Assembly (NCBI GenBank): GCA_023258355.1
Contig: JALQZL010000037.1
Span: 1-12,520 of the forward strand
Source of the DNA: Wenzhouxiangellaceae bacterium
GTDB taxonomy: Bacteria > Pseudomonadota > Gammaproteobacteria > Xanthomonadales > Wenzhouxiangellaceae
Reading direction: 5' to 3'
DNA length: 12,520 bases
Shown: piece after piece, positions 1 through 7,898 of the stretch
Layout of the letters: every line of letters begins with the position of its first letter
Position numbering within the stretch: position 1 is the stretch's first letter
Notes under the pieces: generated by a model
What the model was told of the DNA's origin: nothing
What the model saw: only the letters and a program-made list of their open reading frames with translations
The model's database searches: none
Translations under genes and position numbers: made by a program

Positions 1-1655
1 ATCAGCCAACAGGCGAGCTGATGCCTTGCGATGACACATCACAAGCAGCGGGTAGTGACACTCTCGCGCTCGTGGCTCAGATCTGTGAGCACTGTAACGA
101 CGCTCAATTAAGAGAAAGTCTGGCAGATGGGGAGAAAGACACCACGCACTGGACAGTCGAGGGCGATCCGATGGAAGGTGCGCTCATGGCTTTCTCGGCA
201 AAGGCACGCCATGCGCTCGCTGCCTTGGAGTCAGAAAAGGCAGCCATCCGCTGGCAACGATTGGATGTTTTGCCCTTTGATGCCAAACATCGCTACATGG
301 TGAGTTTAGATCAGGCTGTGATGTCAGATGGCACAACGGCCGTGTGGTTGCATATGAAAGGCGCACCCGAGGATTTGCTCGAGATCATTCAGCCTGAACA
401 GGCATCCCTATGGACATCGAGAATTCATGAGATGGCAGGCAGGGGACTGAGGGTGCTTGGTTTGGCCATGGCAGGGCCCTTGTCTGAATCAACTGACGTG
501 ATTTGCGACAAGATGCAGTCTAGGCAACTGGGTGCTGACCTTCGGTGGCTAGGGCTCGTTGGGATTATGGATCCGCCACGCCCAGAGGTCACAGAAGCCC
601 TGCAAGCCTGTCACACGGCGGGTATCCAAGTCAAAATGGTGACTGGTGATCATCAAGTCACAGCCCAAGCCATTGCCGGTCAAATTGGGTTGATGGATCC
701 TTCAAAAGTCGTGACAGGTCAAACACTGGATCATTTGAGTGAAGAGGCGTTTCAAAAAGTAGTGGCAGAGACCACGGTCTTTGCGCGGACCAACCCCAAG
801 CACAAACTGAAGATCGTCCAAGCATTGCAGGCTGATGGGCTGACGGTCGTGATGACAGGCGATGGTGTCAATGATGCGCCTGCCCTAAAACAGGCGGATG
901 CGGGTGTGGCGATGGGCCAGACTGGATCTGATGTTGCTCGAGAAGCCGCAGACTTGGTTTTGATGGATGACCACTTTGCCTCCATTGTCGCCGCCGTCTC
1001 AGAAGGGCGGACAGTTTATGAAAACGTGAAGAAAGTGATTGCCTGGACATTACCCACCAGTGCAGGAGAAGCCATGTTGATTGTGGTGGCTTTGCTTATG
1101 GGCTGGGCTCTGCCTATCACGCCGATTCAGATTCTCTGGATTAATTTGGTGACGGTGAGCACCCTGGGTGTGGTGCTTGCCTTTGACCCCCCAGAGCCCA
1201 ACGCCATGGAGAAACCCCCGAGGGATCGTCACGCAGCGATACTCAGTCGGGAGCTTGTGTGGCATATGACGCTGGTGAGTTTACTTTTCTTGGTGGGTAT
1301 TTTTGGGCTCTACTCGCAAGCCATTGACTCAGGACATGGGCTGATATTTGCACAAACCGTGGCTTTGAATGCCGTCGTCGTTTTCGAGATATTCCATCTT
1401 TTCTTTATTCGCGCCAGCCAGTCTGGGACTTTCCTCTCGAGCCTACGTGGCAATGGATATCTTTGGATTGCTACCACGGTGGTCATCATGGCCCAACTGC
1501 TGGTCACCTTCTGTGCGCCATTCCAATCTGTTTTTGAAACCCAGCCGCTGCCGGGGGCGCAATGGTTGATTATTGTGGGTATTGCCTTCGGGTTTTACCT
1601 TGTCTTGCATGCCGAGCGATGGCTTCGCTTGAGAATGCGCCCATCTCAGCCATAG
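1..1655 (+). CDS. P2-type cation-transporting ATPase, C-terminal part (5' end outside window)
   Basis: Inner-membrane P-type ATPase that uses ATP to move a cation. The reading frame is open from base 3, before the first ATG at 21, and the codons before that ATG read QPTGEL. This fits the conserved 'P-x-G-E/x' segment soon after the phosphorylation site in P2 ATPases, so the gene is cut by the window edge; membrane helices M1-M4 and the DKTGT site are not visible. Numbering from the ATG at 21: N-domain GDPMEGAL near 49-56, nucleotide-binding KGAPE 113-117, DPPRPEV near 188-194, P-domain TGDH 208-211 and the hinge TGDGVND 279-285, followed by a hydrophobic C-terminal domain (about six helices, 339 to the end). 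In M5/M6 the usual ion ligands differ: the 'NxxE' position reads S347-A-G-E350 and the M6 'NLVTD' reads N375-LVT-V379. This is therefore probably not a canonical Ca2+ pump; the transported ion is unknown. It ends with TAG. The family call is very secure. Confidence 0.95.
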   Translation, partial: QPTGELMPCDDTSQAAGSDTLALVAQICEHCNDAQLRESLADGEKDTTHWTVEGDPMEGALMAFSAKARHALAALESEKAAIRWQRLDVLPFDAKHRYMVSLDQAVMSDGTTAVWLHMKGAPEDLLEIIQPEQASLWTSRIHEMAGRGLRVLGLAMAGPLSESTDVICDKMQSRQLGADLRWLGLVGIMDPPRPEVTEALQACHTAGIQVKMVTGDHQVTAQAIAGQIGLMDPSKVVTGQTLDHLSEEAFQKVVAETTVFARTNPKHKLKIVQALQADGLTVVMTGDGVNDAPALKQADAGVAMGQTGSDVAREAADLVLMDDHFASIVAAVSEGRTVYENVKKVIAWTLPTSAGEAMLIVVALLMGWALPITPIQILWINLVTVSTLGVVLAFDPPEPNAMEKPPRDRHAAILSRELVWHMTLVSLLFLVGIFGLYSQAIDSGHGLIFAQTVALNAVVVFEIFHLFFIRASQSGTFLSSLRGNGYLWIATTVVIMAQLLVTFCAPFQSVFETQPLPGAQWLIIVGIAFGFYLVLHAERWLRLRMRPSQP

Positions 1656-1666
1656 GAACACAGCAA

Positions 1667-1694
1667 AAGGGGCAATCTTAGTCCAGTGCCTCTT
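1667..1694 (+). terminator. Stem-loop after the ATPase gene, possible terminator
   Basis: Twelve bases after the ATPase stop codon, AAGGGGCA (1667-1674) can pair with TGCCTCTT (1687-1694), giving an 8-bp stem with one G-U pair and a 12-nt loop. It is placed where a terminator is expected, but no T-run follows, so it is not a textbook intrinsic terminator. It could protect the 3' end or be chance. Confidence 0.3.
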
Positions 1695-1753
1695 GGTCCC
1701 CAGCCATACAGGTATCGTCAGTGATTGGTCATTTTTTAGTGGGGCTGGGTCGG

Positions 1754-1759
1754 TATAAT
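1754..1759 (+). promoter_or_regulatory. Candidate -10 box upstream of the nucleotide-sugar operon
   Basis: A perfect TATAAT lies 66 bp before the chosen ugd start. No good -35 box sits at 16-18 bp: that region is the T-rich ATTTTT (1731-1736), and the better TTGGTC (1725-1730) is 23 bp away. A promoter here makes sense because the ATPase gene ends 100 bp earlier and three tightly packed genes follow. With such a weak -35 it may need an activator. Confidence 0.45.
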
Positions 1760-1815
1760 GACAAGCAGTTGGGTTAAGGGCAGGCAGTGTGCCAGCCAAA
1801 TCATGTCAATTTCCT

Positions 1816-1820
1816 AGGGG
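1816..1820 (+). promoter_or_regulatory. Ribosome binding site deciding the ugd start
   Basis: AGGGG sits 5 nt before the ATG at 1826. This selects that ATG over the in-frame GTG at 1787, which would add 13 residues ahead of the conserved N-terminal Rossmann strand that begins MNITMIGTGYVG. Confidence 0.7.
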
Positions 1821-1825
1821 TATGC

Positions 1826-3130
1826 ATGAACATCACAATGATTGGAACGGGGTATGTTGGCCTTGTGTCGGGCGTTTGTTTTTCCGACTTCGGCCATCAA
1901 GTCACCTGTGTGGACTTATCTGAAGAAAAAATAGCGCGCTTGAATCAAGGTGAAGTGCCCATTTATGAGCCTGGCCTTGATGAGGTGATGGCGAAAAATG
2001 TGAAAGCCAATCGGCTGACATTTACCACCGATCTCAAAGCAGCGGTGGATGGTGCTGATGCAGTGTTCATTGCTGTGGGCACGCCAACGAGGCGAGGTGA
2101 TGGGCACGCCGATTTGTCTTATGTCATGGCAGCAGCAGAAGACATCGCCCATGCCATGACAGATTATTGTGTGGTGGTGACCAAGTCGACGGTGCCTGTT
2201 GGCACCAACCGCCAAGTGGCTGAGGTGATCACCAAGGCAAGACCAGATGCTCAATTTGATGTGGCGTCTAACCCAGAGTTTTTGAGGGAAGGCGCAGCCA
2301 TTGATGACTTTATGCGACCTGACCGTGTGGTCGTTGGTGTTGAGTCAGAGCGTGCTAAAGAGATCATGGGGGAGATTTATCGGCCCCTCTTCCTTCGCGA
2401 GTTTCCCATTGTTTATACCGATTTGGAGTCAGCCGAACTGATCAAATACGCAGCCAATGCTTTCTTGGCCACCAAAATTAGCTTCATCAATGAAATGGCG
2501 ACATTGTGCGAGCGTGTGGGTGCTGATGTGAAGGCTGTGGCGAAAGGCATGGGGTTGGATGGGCGCATCGGCAATAAGTTTTTGCACCCAGGGCCTGGCT
2601 TCGGTGGCTCATGTTTCCCAAAAGACACCTCAGCCCTGGCTAGAACTGGCCAAGAAGTGGGTGTTCCGATGTCAATCACAGAAACGGTCATGCGAGTCAA
2701 TGACCAAATCAAGCGGCGCATGATCGATAAAGTGATGACGTTGTGCGACGATACAGTGAATGGTAAGACCATCGCAGTACTGGGCGTCACTTTTAAGCCC
2801 AATACAGATGACATGCGCGATGCGCCTGCACTCACCATCGTGCCTGCTTTAGTGGGTGCAGGTGCGAAAGTGCGTGTGGTGGATCCTCAAGGGCGACATG
2901 AAGGTGAGGCTTTGCTGCCTGGCGTGGAGTGGATGGATGATGCCTATGATGCGGCAGCCGATGCCGAGTGTGTCATTCTGCTGACCGAGTGGAATGAGTT
3001 TCGGGCACTGGATCTCCCTGCTTTGGCCTCTGCCATGAAGAGCCCTCGAATGGCTGACCTTCGTAATATCTATGATCAAGGCGATGTCATGGCAGCTGGC
3101 TTTGTCGCTTACACAGCCGTGGGTCGCTAG
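1826..3130 (+). CDS. ugd: UDP-glucose 6-dehydrogenase
   Basis: Cytoplasmic enzyme that oxidises UDP-glucose to UDP-glucuronate with two NAD+, a precursor for capsule, exopolysaccharide or LPS sugars. The 434-residue protein is the normal length for bacterial Ugd/TuaD. Visible marks: NAD-binding GTGYVG (7-12) in the first Rossmann strand; NPEFLREG (149-156), with Glu151 in the substrate-site loop; the central-helix Lys207 and Asn211 in KYAANAF; the catalytic Cys263 in PGFGGSCFPKD; and the C-terminal UDP-binding domain with GVTFKPNTDDMRDAP. All expected active-site residues are present. Start chosen by the ribosome binding site at 1816-1820 and by family alignment. It is the first gene of a three-gene cluster; the next gene begins 3 nt after its TAG. 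Closely related nucleotide-sugar dehydrogenases, such as UDP-N-acetylmannosamine dehydrogenase, differ in several motifs, so Ugd is the best call. Confidence 0.95.
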   Translation: MNITMIGTGYVGLVSGVCFSDFGHQVTCVDLSEEKIARLNQGEVPIYEPGLDEVMAKNVKANRLTFTTDLKAAVDGADAVFIAVGTPTRRGDGHADLSYVMAAAEDIAHAMTDYCVVVTKSTVPVGTNRQVAEVITKARPDAQFDVASNPEFLREGAAIDDFMRPDRVVVGVESERAKEIMGEIYRPLFLREFPIVYTDLESAELIKYAANAFLATKISFINEMATLCERVGADVKAVAKGMGLDGRIGNKFLHPGPGFGGSCFPKDTSALARTGQEVGVPMSITETVMRVNDQIKRRMIDKVMTLCDDTVNGKTIAVLGVTFKPNTDDMRDAPALTIVPALVGAGAKVRVVDPQGRHEGEALLPGVEWMDDAYDAAADAECVILLTEWNEFRALDLPALASAMKSPRMADLRNIYDQGDVMAAGFVAYTAVGR

Positions 3131-3133
3131 CCT

Positions 3134-4123
3134 ATGGGGCCTGTACTTGTCACGGGTGGTGCTGGTTACATCGGCTCTCATGTCACTAGGTTGCTTGCCG
3201 AGCGGGGCGAGCAAGTGGTGGTGGTTGATAACTTGTCCACCGGGTTTAAAGAGGCTGTCATCGGTGCGGAGTTGGTCGAGGGAAATGTCGGTGATGCCGG
3301 CCTCATACGATCTCTTATTGAGGATCATGGCATTCGGTCGGTGCTGCATTTTGCGGCGCACATCGTCGTCCCCGAATCGGTGGCAGATCCATTGAAGTAT
3401 TACGGTAACAATACGGCCAACACGCGCCAGTTATTAGATGTCTGCCAAACGACGGGCATTGAGCATTTTATTTTTTCTTCTACTGCTGCTGTTTATGGTT
3501 CACCCAGCGGTGGCATCGCCAGTGAACACTCGCCTTTGGCACCAATCAATCCCTATGGTTGGTCAAAGCTGATGAGCGAGCAGATGCTGAAAGATTTGGC
3601 GGCTGCGAGTCCACTGCGGCATGTCACCTTGCGTTACTTTAATGTTGCCGGTGCCCAACCCAATGGGTTGTTGGGCCAATCCACACCTCAAGCCACCCAT
3701 TTGATTAAAGTGGCGGCTGAGCATGTCGTTGGTAAACGCGATGGTTTGGCTATCTTTGGCACCGATTATGAGACGCCCGATGGCACTTGCATCAGGGACT
3801 ACATCCACGTGGAAGATCTGGCGCTGGCTCATCTGGCAGGGCTAGATTATCTGCGTGAAGGCAAGCCCTCAGCAACGCTGAACTGTGGCTATGGCAGAGG
3901 GTTCAGCGTCAAAGAAGTATTGGATGTGGTCGCTAAGCTAGCCGACAAGCCCCTGACTATCGAAATGACAGGGCGTCGGGCGGGGGACCCAGCCGTTTTG
4001 GTTTCAAAAGCGGATGCGATTCGAGACACCTTGGATTGGCAGCCAAGATTTCAGGATATAGAGACCATTGTTTCATCCGCCTTGGCTTGGGAAGCCAAAC
4101 TGGCACAACAACCGATGCGCTAA
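3134..4123 (+). CDS. galE: UDP-glucose 4-epimerase (GalE-type SDR)
   Basis: Extended short-chain dehydrogenase that inverts C4 of a UDP-hexose using tightly bound NAD+, linking UDP-glucose with UDP-galactose. The 329-residue protein has the N-terminal TGGAGYIGSH nucleotide motif (about 7-16), the acidic VVDNLSTG loop that binds the NAD ribose, the catalytic SST (115-117) and Y141-x-x-x-K145 pair, the NVAGA region, and the C-terminal RRAGDP (281-286) of the common bacterial GalE form. It starts 3 nt after ugd with no convincing Shine-Dalgarno sequence, so translation is probably coupled to ugd. It ends in TAATG, sharing one base with the next start codon. Whether it also accepts UDP-N-acetylglucosamine cannot be read from the sequence. 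That matters, because the following aminotransferase belongs to a family that usually acts on N-acetylated UDP-sugars. Confidence 0.93.
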   Translation: MGPVLVTGGAGYIGSHVTRLLAERGEQVVVVDNLSTGFKEAVIGAELVEGNVGDAGLIRSLIEDHGIRSVLHFAAHIVVPESVADPLKYYGNNTANTRQLLDVCQTTGIEHFIFSSTAAVYGSPSGGIASEHSPLAPINPYGWSKLMSEQMLKDLAAASPLRHVTLRYFNVAGAQPNGLLGQSTPQATHLIKVAAEHVVGKRDGLAIFGTDYETPDGTCIRDYIHVEDLALAHLAGLDYLREGKPSATLNCGYGRGFSVKEVLDVVAKLADKPLTIEMTGRRAGDPAVLVSKADAIRDTLDWQPRFQDIETIVSSALAWEAKLAQQPMR

Positions 4124-5322
4124 TGGGTGTTTCTGACATAACAGACCACTTGGCAGAGGCTATCGAGGGGTTTTACAACGCGCTTGGCCACACGCATCGG
4201 CCCATCGAATTACATCCTCCTTATTTTTCGAAGACAGAAGCGCAGGCGGTCACCGAGACCCTAGCGTCTGGCTGGGTTGCCATGGGCGGCCCGATGGTCA
4301 AGGCGTTCGAACAAGTGATCGCAGACTATGTGGGTTCAAAACATGCGGTAGCGACGGTCAATGCAACAGCCGCCCTGCATTTGTCTTTACTGGTCAGCGG
4401 CGTGCAAGCAGGTGACTTGGTCATCACACAATCAAATACTTTCATTGCACCGGTCAATGCCATTCGCTACTGTGGGGCCGAACCCATTTTTGTGGATGTT
4501 GAAAACCAAAGTCTTGGTCTGTGTTCAGAGGCTTTGACTGAGTTTCTTGCCTCACAGACAAGCTGTCGTGACGGTGTTTGCTATCACAATGATACCCAGC
4601 GGCCCATTCGTGCGCTCTTACCTGTCCATGTCTTGGGGCATCCAGTGAAGATGTCTGCACTCAGGGGCTTGGCAGAAACTCACCACCTCCAACTCATCGA
4701 AGATGCGGCAGAAGCCTTGGGCAGTGCCATTATGTGCGATGGTCATATGATGCGGTGCGGTCGCTGGGGTGATCTGGGTGTGATCAGTTTTAATGCCAAC
4801 AAGATCATTACCACTGGTGCGGGGGGTATGGTGTTGACTGATGATGACCGTGTGGCTGAACAAGTCAGACATCTGGCCAGCATCGCAAAGACAGGCTCGG
4901 GTGAGCATGGTCAGTTTGACGCAGTGGGTTACAACTATGGGATGCCTAATCTCAATGCCGCCATTGGCTTAGCGCAGTGGCAAAAATTTGAGGAGATAGG
5001 GGCCACCAAGCAAGCATTGGCGATGCACTATCAGGAGGCGCTTGCCGCAGTACCCGATGTTCGGTTTGTCACAGGCCATCCAGATCACTTCTCGAATGCT
5101 TGGATCAACGCTGTGGTGTTTGAGGCGCCTGATATCGCCAAGCAAGTATTAAATGACCTGCGAGCGCAAGGATTCATGGCCAGGGCCTTGTGGGAGCCTC
5201 TGCATCAATCAGTTGTCTATCAAGACTGCCTGCAAGGGCCACTGCCCAACACTGAGTATCTGGCATCACGTACCTTGCAGTTGCCGTCGGGTATTGGGTG
5301 GGGTTATCAGACATCCTCTTGA
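4123..5322 (+). CDS. LegC-like DegT/DnrJ/EryC1/StrS sugar aminotransferase
   Basis: PLP-dependent enzyme expected to put an amino group on a 4-keto nucleotide sugar, as in legionaminic/bacillosamine-type pathways. The 399-residue protein (fold type I) shows the PLP phosphate/ring region around N80-ATAALH, the pyridine-nitrogen partner Asp194 in IEDAAEALGS, and the internal aldimine Lys227 in SFNANKIITTGAGG. The opening YFSKTEAQAVTETLASGWV and the overall layout are most like the LegC branch, from memory of the family. The start is the ATG overlapping the galE stop (TAATG), a mark of translational coupling. An upstream in-frame ATG at 4036 would place 87 nt inside galE and is unlikely. No 4,6-dehydratase, N-acetyltransferase or sialic-acid-like synthase lies beside it, so the substrate must come from genes elsewhere, or the product differs from legionaminic acid. 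Family certain; exact substrate unknown. Confidence 0.85.
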   Translation: MGVSDITDHLAEAIEGFYNALGHTHRPIELHPPYFSKTEAQAVTETLASGWVAMGGPMVKAFEQVIADYVGSKHAVATVNATAALHLSLLVSGVQAGDLVITQSNTFIAPVNAIRYCGAEPIFVDVENQSLGLCSEALTEFLASQTSCRDGVCYHNDTQRPIRALLPVHVLGHPVKMSALRGLAETHHLQLIEDAAEALGSAIMCDGHMMRCGRWGDLGVISFNANKIITTGAGGMVLTDDDRVAEQVRHLASIAKTGSGEHGQFDAVGYNYGMPNLNAAIGLAQWQKFEEIGATKQALAMHYQEALAAVPDVRFVTGHPDHFSNAWINAVVFEAPDIAKQVLNDLRAQGFMARALWEPLHQSVVYQDCLQGPLPNTEYLASRTLQLPSGIGWGYQTSS

Positions 5323-5323
5323 C

Positions 5324-5353
5324 TTGACATCCACTGAGACAACGCCATAGGCT
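5324..5353 (+). promoter_or_regulatory. Candidate sigma-70 promoter for the DUF1800/DUF1501 operon
   Basis: A perfect -35 box TTGACA (5324-5329) begins one base after the aminotransferase stop codon. An 18-bp spacer and TAGGCT (5348-5353) follow as a weak -10. Transcription would begin near 5360, giving a leader of about 25 nt before the ATG at 5385. It would let the secreted-protein operon be expressed separately from the sugar operon. The poor -10 keeps confidence low. Confidence 0.4.
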
Positions 5354-5384
5354 GAACATGGGATAGCCAGTGGAGAAGTGAGGG

Positions 5385-7898
5385 ATGCAAAGAGTCTCGA
5401 TCAGGCGATGGCCGAGTTGTGTAGTCGTGGCTTGGCTGGTCGGCGCCATCGTATTGTCCTCAGCCCATGCGTGGGCCTACTCACCCAATGCAGCCATTTC
5501 GGGCAGTTGGTTTGATCCAGCCAAAGACGGTCAAGGCTTTACCCTTCAGGTGATCAATGACCAGACGGTGCTGGCCACTTGGTTTACCTTTGACACCCAA
5601 GGCCAGCAGGCCTGGCTTCAGGGCTTGGGTGAAATCGTCGGATCGACCGTCGTCTTTGATTCTTTGGCGCAATACACAGGCCCTACTTTTGGTGCTGGGT
5701 ATGATCCAACCGATCGTCAATCCACGCCGGTTGGACGCTTGGTGCTCACTTTTGACAGTTGCCACCAAGCCCAAGCGGTGTTTGAAGCCAAGGCACCCTT
5801 CGTTGATGAATCACTGTCCTTGCAACGGTTGACAGAGCTCAATGCCCATCGATGTGACACAGCATCCGCCCCCGAGACTTTTCCACTTCACCATGGCCTG
5901 TCTGGGGCTTGGTATGCGCCTGATTTAGATGGTCAAGGCTGGATGGTCGAGGTGCTCAATGCTGAGGCGGCTTTGGTCTACTGGTTTACTTATGACAGCG
6001 AGGGCAACCAACGTTGGCTCCTTGGGGTCGGTGAAGTCGATGAGCGCGCCATTCGCATCACTCGGCTCGATATCGCCACAGGCGGACGCTTCGGCCCTGA
6101 GTTTGATGCTGACACCATTGAGCGGGCACGCTGGGGAACGCTGACACTGAGGCTGTGGCCATGCCAGGGCGCATCAGTGACTTATTCAGAAGGACCCGCT
6201 CATCTCGCCAAAAGTAACCAAATTCAAGGTGTCGAGCCTTTGGTGGCCATCAATGGCACCGAGTCATGCCCGCCCGAAATCACAAAATACTCCGCAGCTC
6301 GCCTGCTCGACCAGGCCACCTTTGGCCCAACACCAGAGGCTGAAGCCGCTGTCATGCGAATGGGGCCTGAAGCGTGGGTCGATCAGCAATTGGCCACGCC
6401 ACCTTCCCATCTTGATCTGAGCGACATGCATTGCATGGAGAATTTTGAGCCAGAGGCTCGGGCGGCTCGGGGGGTGAATGAACAGTATTGGGATGCGATG
6501 CCGATTCGCATGTTTGACCTTTTCATCGATGCCCCCGACCAATTGAGGCTCAGAATGACTTGGGGGCTGTCTCAATTGCTGGTGGTTTCTAGAGATGCCA
6601 GTGATATTCAAGAAATTGGGACGGGTGTTTATTTCAATATGCTGCAAGACCATGCCTTTGGCAATTTCAGAGATCTGATTCGGGCAGTGACACTCTCACC
6701 CACCATGGGTCAATTTCTAGATAACGCTGGGTCATTTGCCACATCAGAAGACTGCCCAGAGTGTTTGCCCAATGAAAACTATGCGCGTGAACTATTGATG
6801 CTTTTCACCTTGGGCGTGCATCAGCTCAACATGGATGGCACAGTCCGGACAGACGCCTCAGGCGAACCGCTTCAAGTCTTCGAACAGGCTGATGTGATGG
6901 CCTTGGCTCGGGCACTGTCTGGCTGGCATATCCCACCCCTGGATGAGACGGATCCAAGATTTGATGATTGTGATCATCCGTTTATTTGGTATGACCACCC
7001 AATGGTGCCGCATACGGGTTATCCAAGAGATGCCCATGATCCGGGTGAGAAGACGTTATTGGGGACACGGATACCCGAAGGCCAAGGCATCTGGGCTGAC
7101 TTAGAATCTGTTTTGGATATCTTGATGGCTCATCCCAATATGCCGCCTTTTGTGAGCTATCGGCTGATTCAGCACTTCACGACATCGGACCCATCGCCCG
7201 CGTACGTTGAGCGCGTGGCCCAAGTCTTCGCTGACAATGGGCAAGGGGTTCGAGGCGATTTGAAAGCGGTGGTTCGGGCGATCTTGCTTGATCCTGAGGC
7301 GCGCGTGGGTGATACGCCACAAAGTCATCTCAAAAACTTTGGGCGAATTCGTGATTTGGTTCTGCGTCGCACAGCGGTCTATCGTGCACTGGGTTGTCCA
7401 AGTCTGCCAACGCAAATGTTCTTCTTGGATGAAGATGATCCAAACTATGGCGTTCGATTCTTGCCTCGGTTACCGAATAATCGACCTTTTGGTGCGCCTG
7501 AAGTCTTTAACTTTTATCCACCGACCAATCAAGTGCCAGGGACTGATTTGGTTTCACCAGAGCACATGCTTCTCAACTTTAATGGGTTAGAGGCCATGCT
7601 TAATGCGCTGGGAGGTGACGCCAGACAGTACAGGCAGTGTACTGATTATCCTTTATTTGAAGAAGCGCTATCCCGTGACGGGCCCGCACTCATTAAACTC
7701 ATGAAAGATCGATTCATGCGGGGAAGACAGACTTTCTCTCATGAGCAGGTGATGCTAAACACCTATGAGATGGGCCTGAGAGATTGGTATTGGAATAATC
7801 AAAATAGCTCAGATCCTGAAGCCAAGCACTATCTGTATCAGTTCTCGATGTTTTTTGGTTACACCTTGTTGGGTGAGGAATTTGGAGTGATCCGATGA
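5385..7898 (+). CDS. Secreted DUF1800 protein with two N-terminal repeat domains
   Basis: Exported protein of unknown function. The 837 residues begin with a Sec signal peptide: basic MQRVSIRRW, a hydrophobic core at about 12-26, and likely cleavage after AHA (29) or AWA (31). Two related domains of about 100 residues follow (about 38-138 and 172-270), each with a GxW start, DGQG, WFT(F/Y)D, a WLxGxGE strand, FG, and a single late Cys. The DUF1800 domain starts near 300 with YSAARLLDQATFGPT and contains the family signature NENYARELLMLFTLG (463-477) and ALARALSGW. No enzymatic activity is established for DUF1800 to my knowledge. GGAGAAG at 5372-5378, 6 nt before the ATG, supports this start. 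The last four bases overlap the DUF1501 gene (ATGA); DUF1800 and DUF1501 genes are very often neighbours, so the two products probably act together. The domain call is secure; the role is not. Confidence 0.9.
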   Translation: MQRVSIRRWPSCVVVAWLVGAIVLSSAHAWAYSPNAAISGSWFDPAKDGQGFTLQVINDQTVLATWFTFDTQGQQAWLQGLGEIVGSTVVFDSLAQYTGPTFGAGYDPTDRQSTPVGRLVLTFDSCHQAQAVFEAKAPFVDESLSLQRLTELNAHRCDTASAPETFPLHHGLSGAWYAPDLDGQGWMVEVLNAEAALVYWFTYDSEGNQRWLLGVGEVDERAIRITRLDIATGGRFGPEFDADTIERARWGTLTLRLWPCQGASVTYSEGPAHLAKSNQIQGVEPLVAINGTESCPPEITKYSAARLLDQATFGPTPEAEAAVMRMGPEAWVDQQLATPPSHLDLSDMHCMENFEPEARAARGVNEQYWDAMPIRMFDLFIDAPDQLRLRMTWGLSQLLVVSRDASDIQEIGTGVYFNMLQDHAFGNFRDLIRAVTLSPTMGQFLDNAGSFATSEDCPECLPNENYARELLMLFTLGVHQLNMDGTVRTDASGEPLQVFEQADVMALARALSGWHIPPLDETDPRFDDCDHPFIWYDHPMVPHTGYPRDAHDPGEKTLLGTRIPEGQGIWADLESVLDILMAHPNMPPFVSYRLIQHFTTSDPSPAYVERVAQVFADNGQGVRGDLKAVVRAILLDPEARVGDTPQSHLKNFGRIRDLVLRRTAVYRALGCPSLPTQMFFLDEDDPNYGVRFLPRLPNNRPFGAPEVFNFYPPTNQVPGTDLVSPEHMLLNFNGLEAMLNALGGDARQYRQCTDYPLFEEALSRDGPALIKLMKDRFMRGRQTFSHEQVMLNTYEMGLRDWYWNNQNSSDPEAKHYLYQFSMFFGYTLLGEEFGVIR
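5496..6200 (+). repeat. Protein-level tandem duplication inside the DUF1800 gene
   Basis: Two copies of one domain, encoded at about 5496-5797 and 5898-6200, separated by a linker of about 33 residues. Shared positions include SGxW, DGQG, a WFT(F/Y)D strand, WLxGxGE, FG and a single Cys near the end; by eye about a third of positions are identical. The DNA has diverged, so this is an old duplication rather than a recent copy. The alternating hydrophobic and aromatic pattern suggests a small beta-rich domain, perhaps for binding, but that is inference. Confidence 0.8.

Noticed and set aside
21..23. ATG at 21 as the true start of the ATPase gene
   Set aside because: The frame is open upstream and encodes a conserved P2 ATPase segment. 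A protein lacking the phosphorylation site could not function, so the gene is cut by the window edge.
1787..1825. Longer ugd reading from the GTG at 1787
   Set aside because: The extra 13 residues precede a conserved Rossmann N-terminus, and the ATG at 1826 has a good AGGGG site 5 nt upstream.
2413..3361. Long minus-strand open frames opposite ugd and galE (2413-2838 and 2849-3361)
   Set aside because: They lie opposite genes with complete catalytic motifs, show low-complexity, non-family sequence, and lack ribosome binding sites; they are shadows of the coding strand.
4036..4122. Longer aminotransferase reading from the ATG at 4036
   Set aside because: It would overlap galE by 88 nt, has no family similarity in the added part, and the ATG at 4123 forms a classic TAATG coupling site.
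5331..5373. Inverted repeat CCACTG / CAGTGG in the leader of the DUF1800 gene, touching the ribosome binding site
   Set aside because: The 31-nt loop is long, and the 5' arm would be upstream of the predicted transcription start, so a translational switch is not supported.
7626..7644. Perfect inverted repeat CAGTACA-N5-TGTACTG
   Set aside because: It lies deep inside the DUF1800 coding region, matches no regulator site I recognise, and a 7-bp dyad is expected by chance several times in 12.5 kb.
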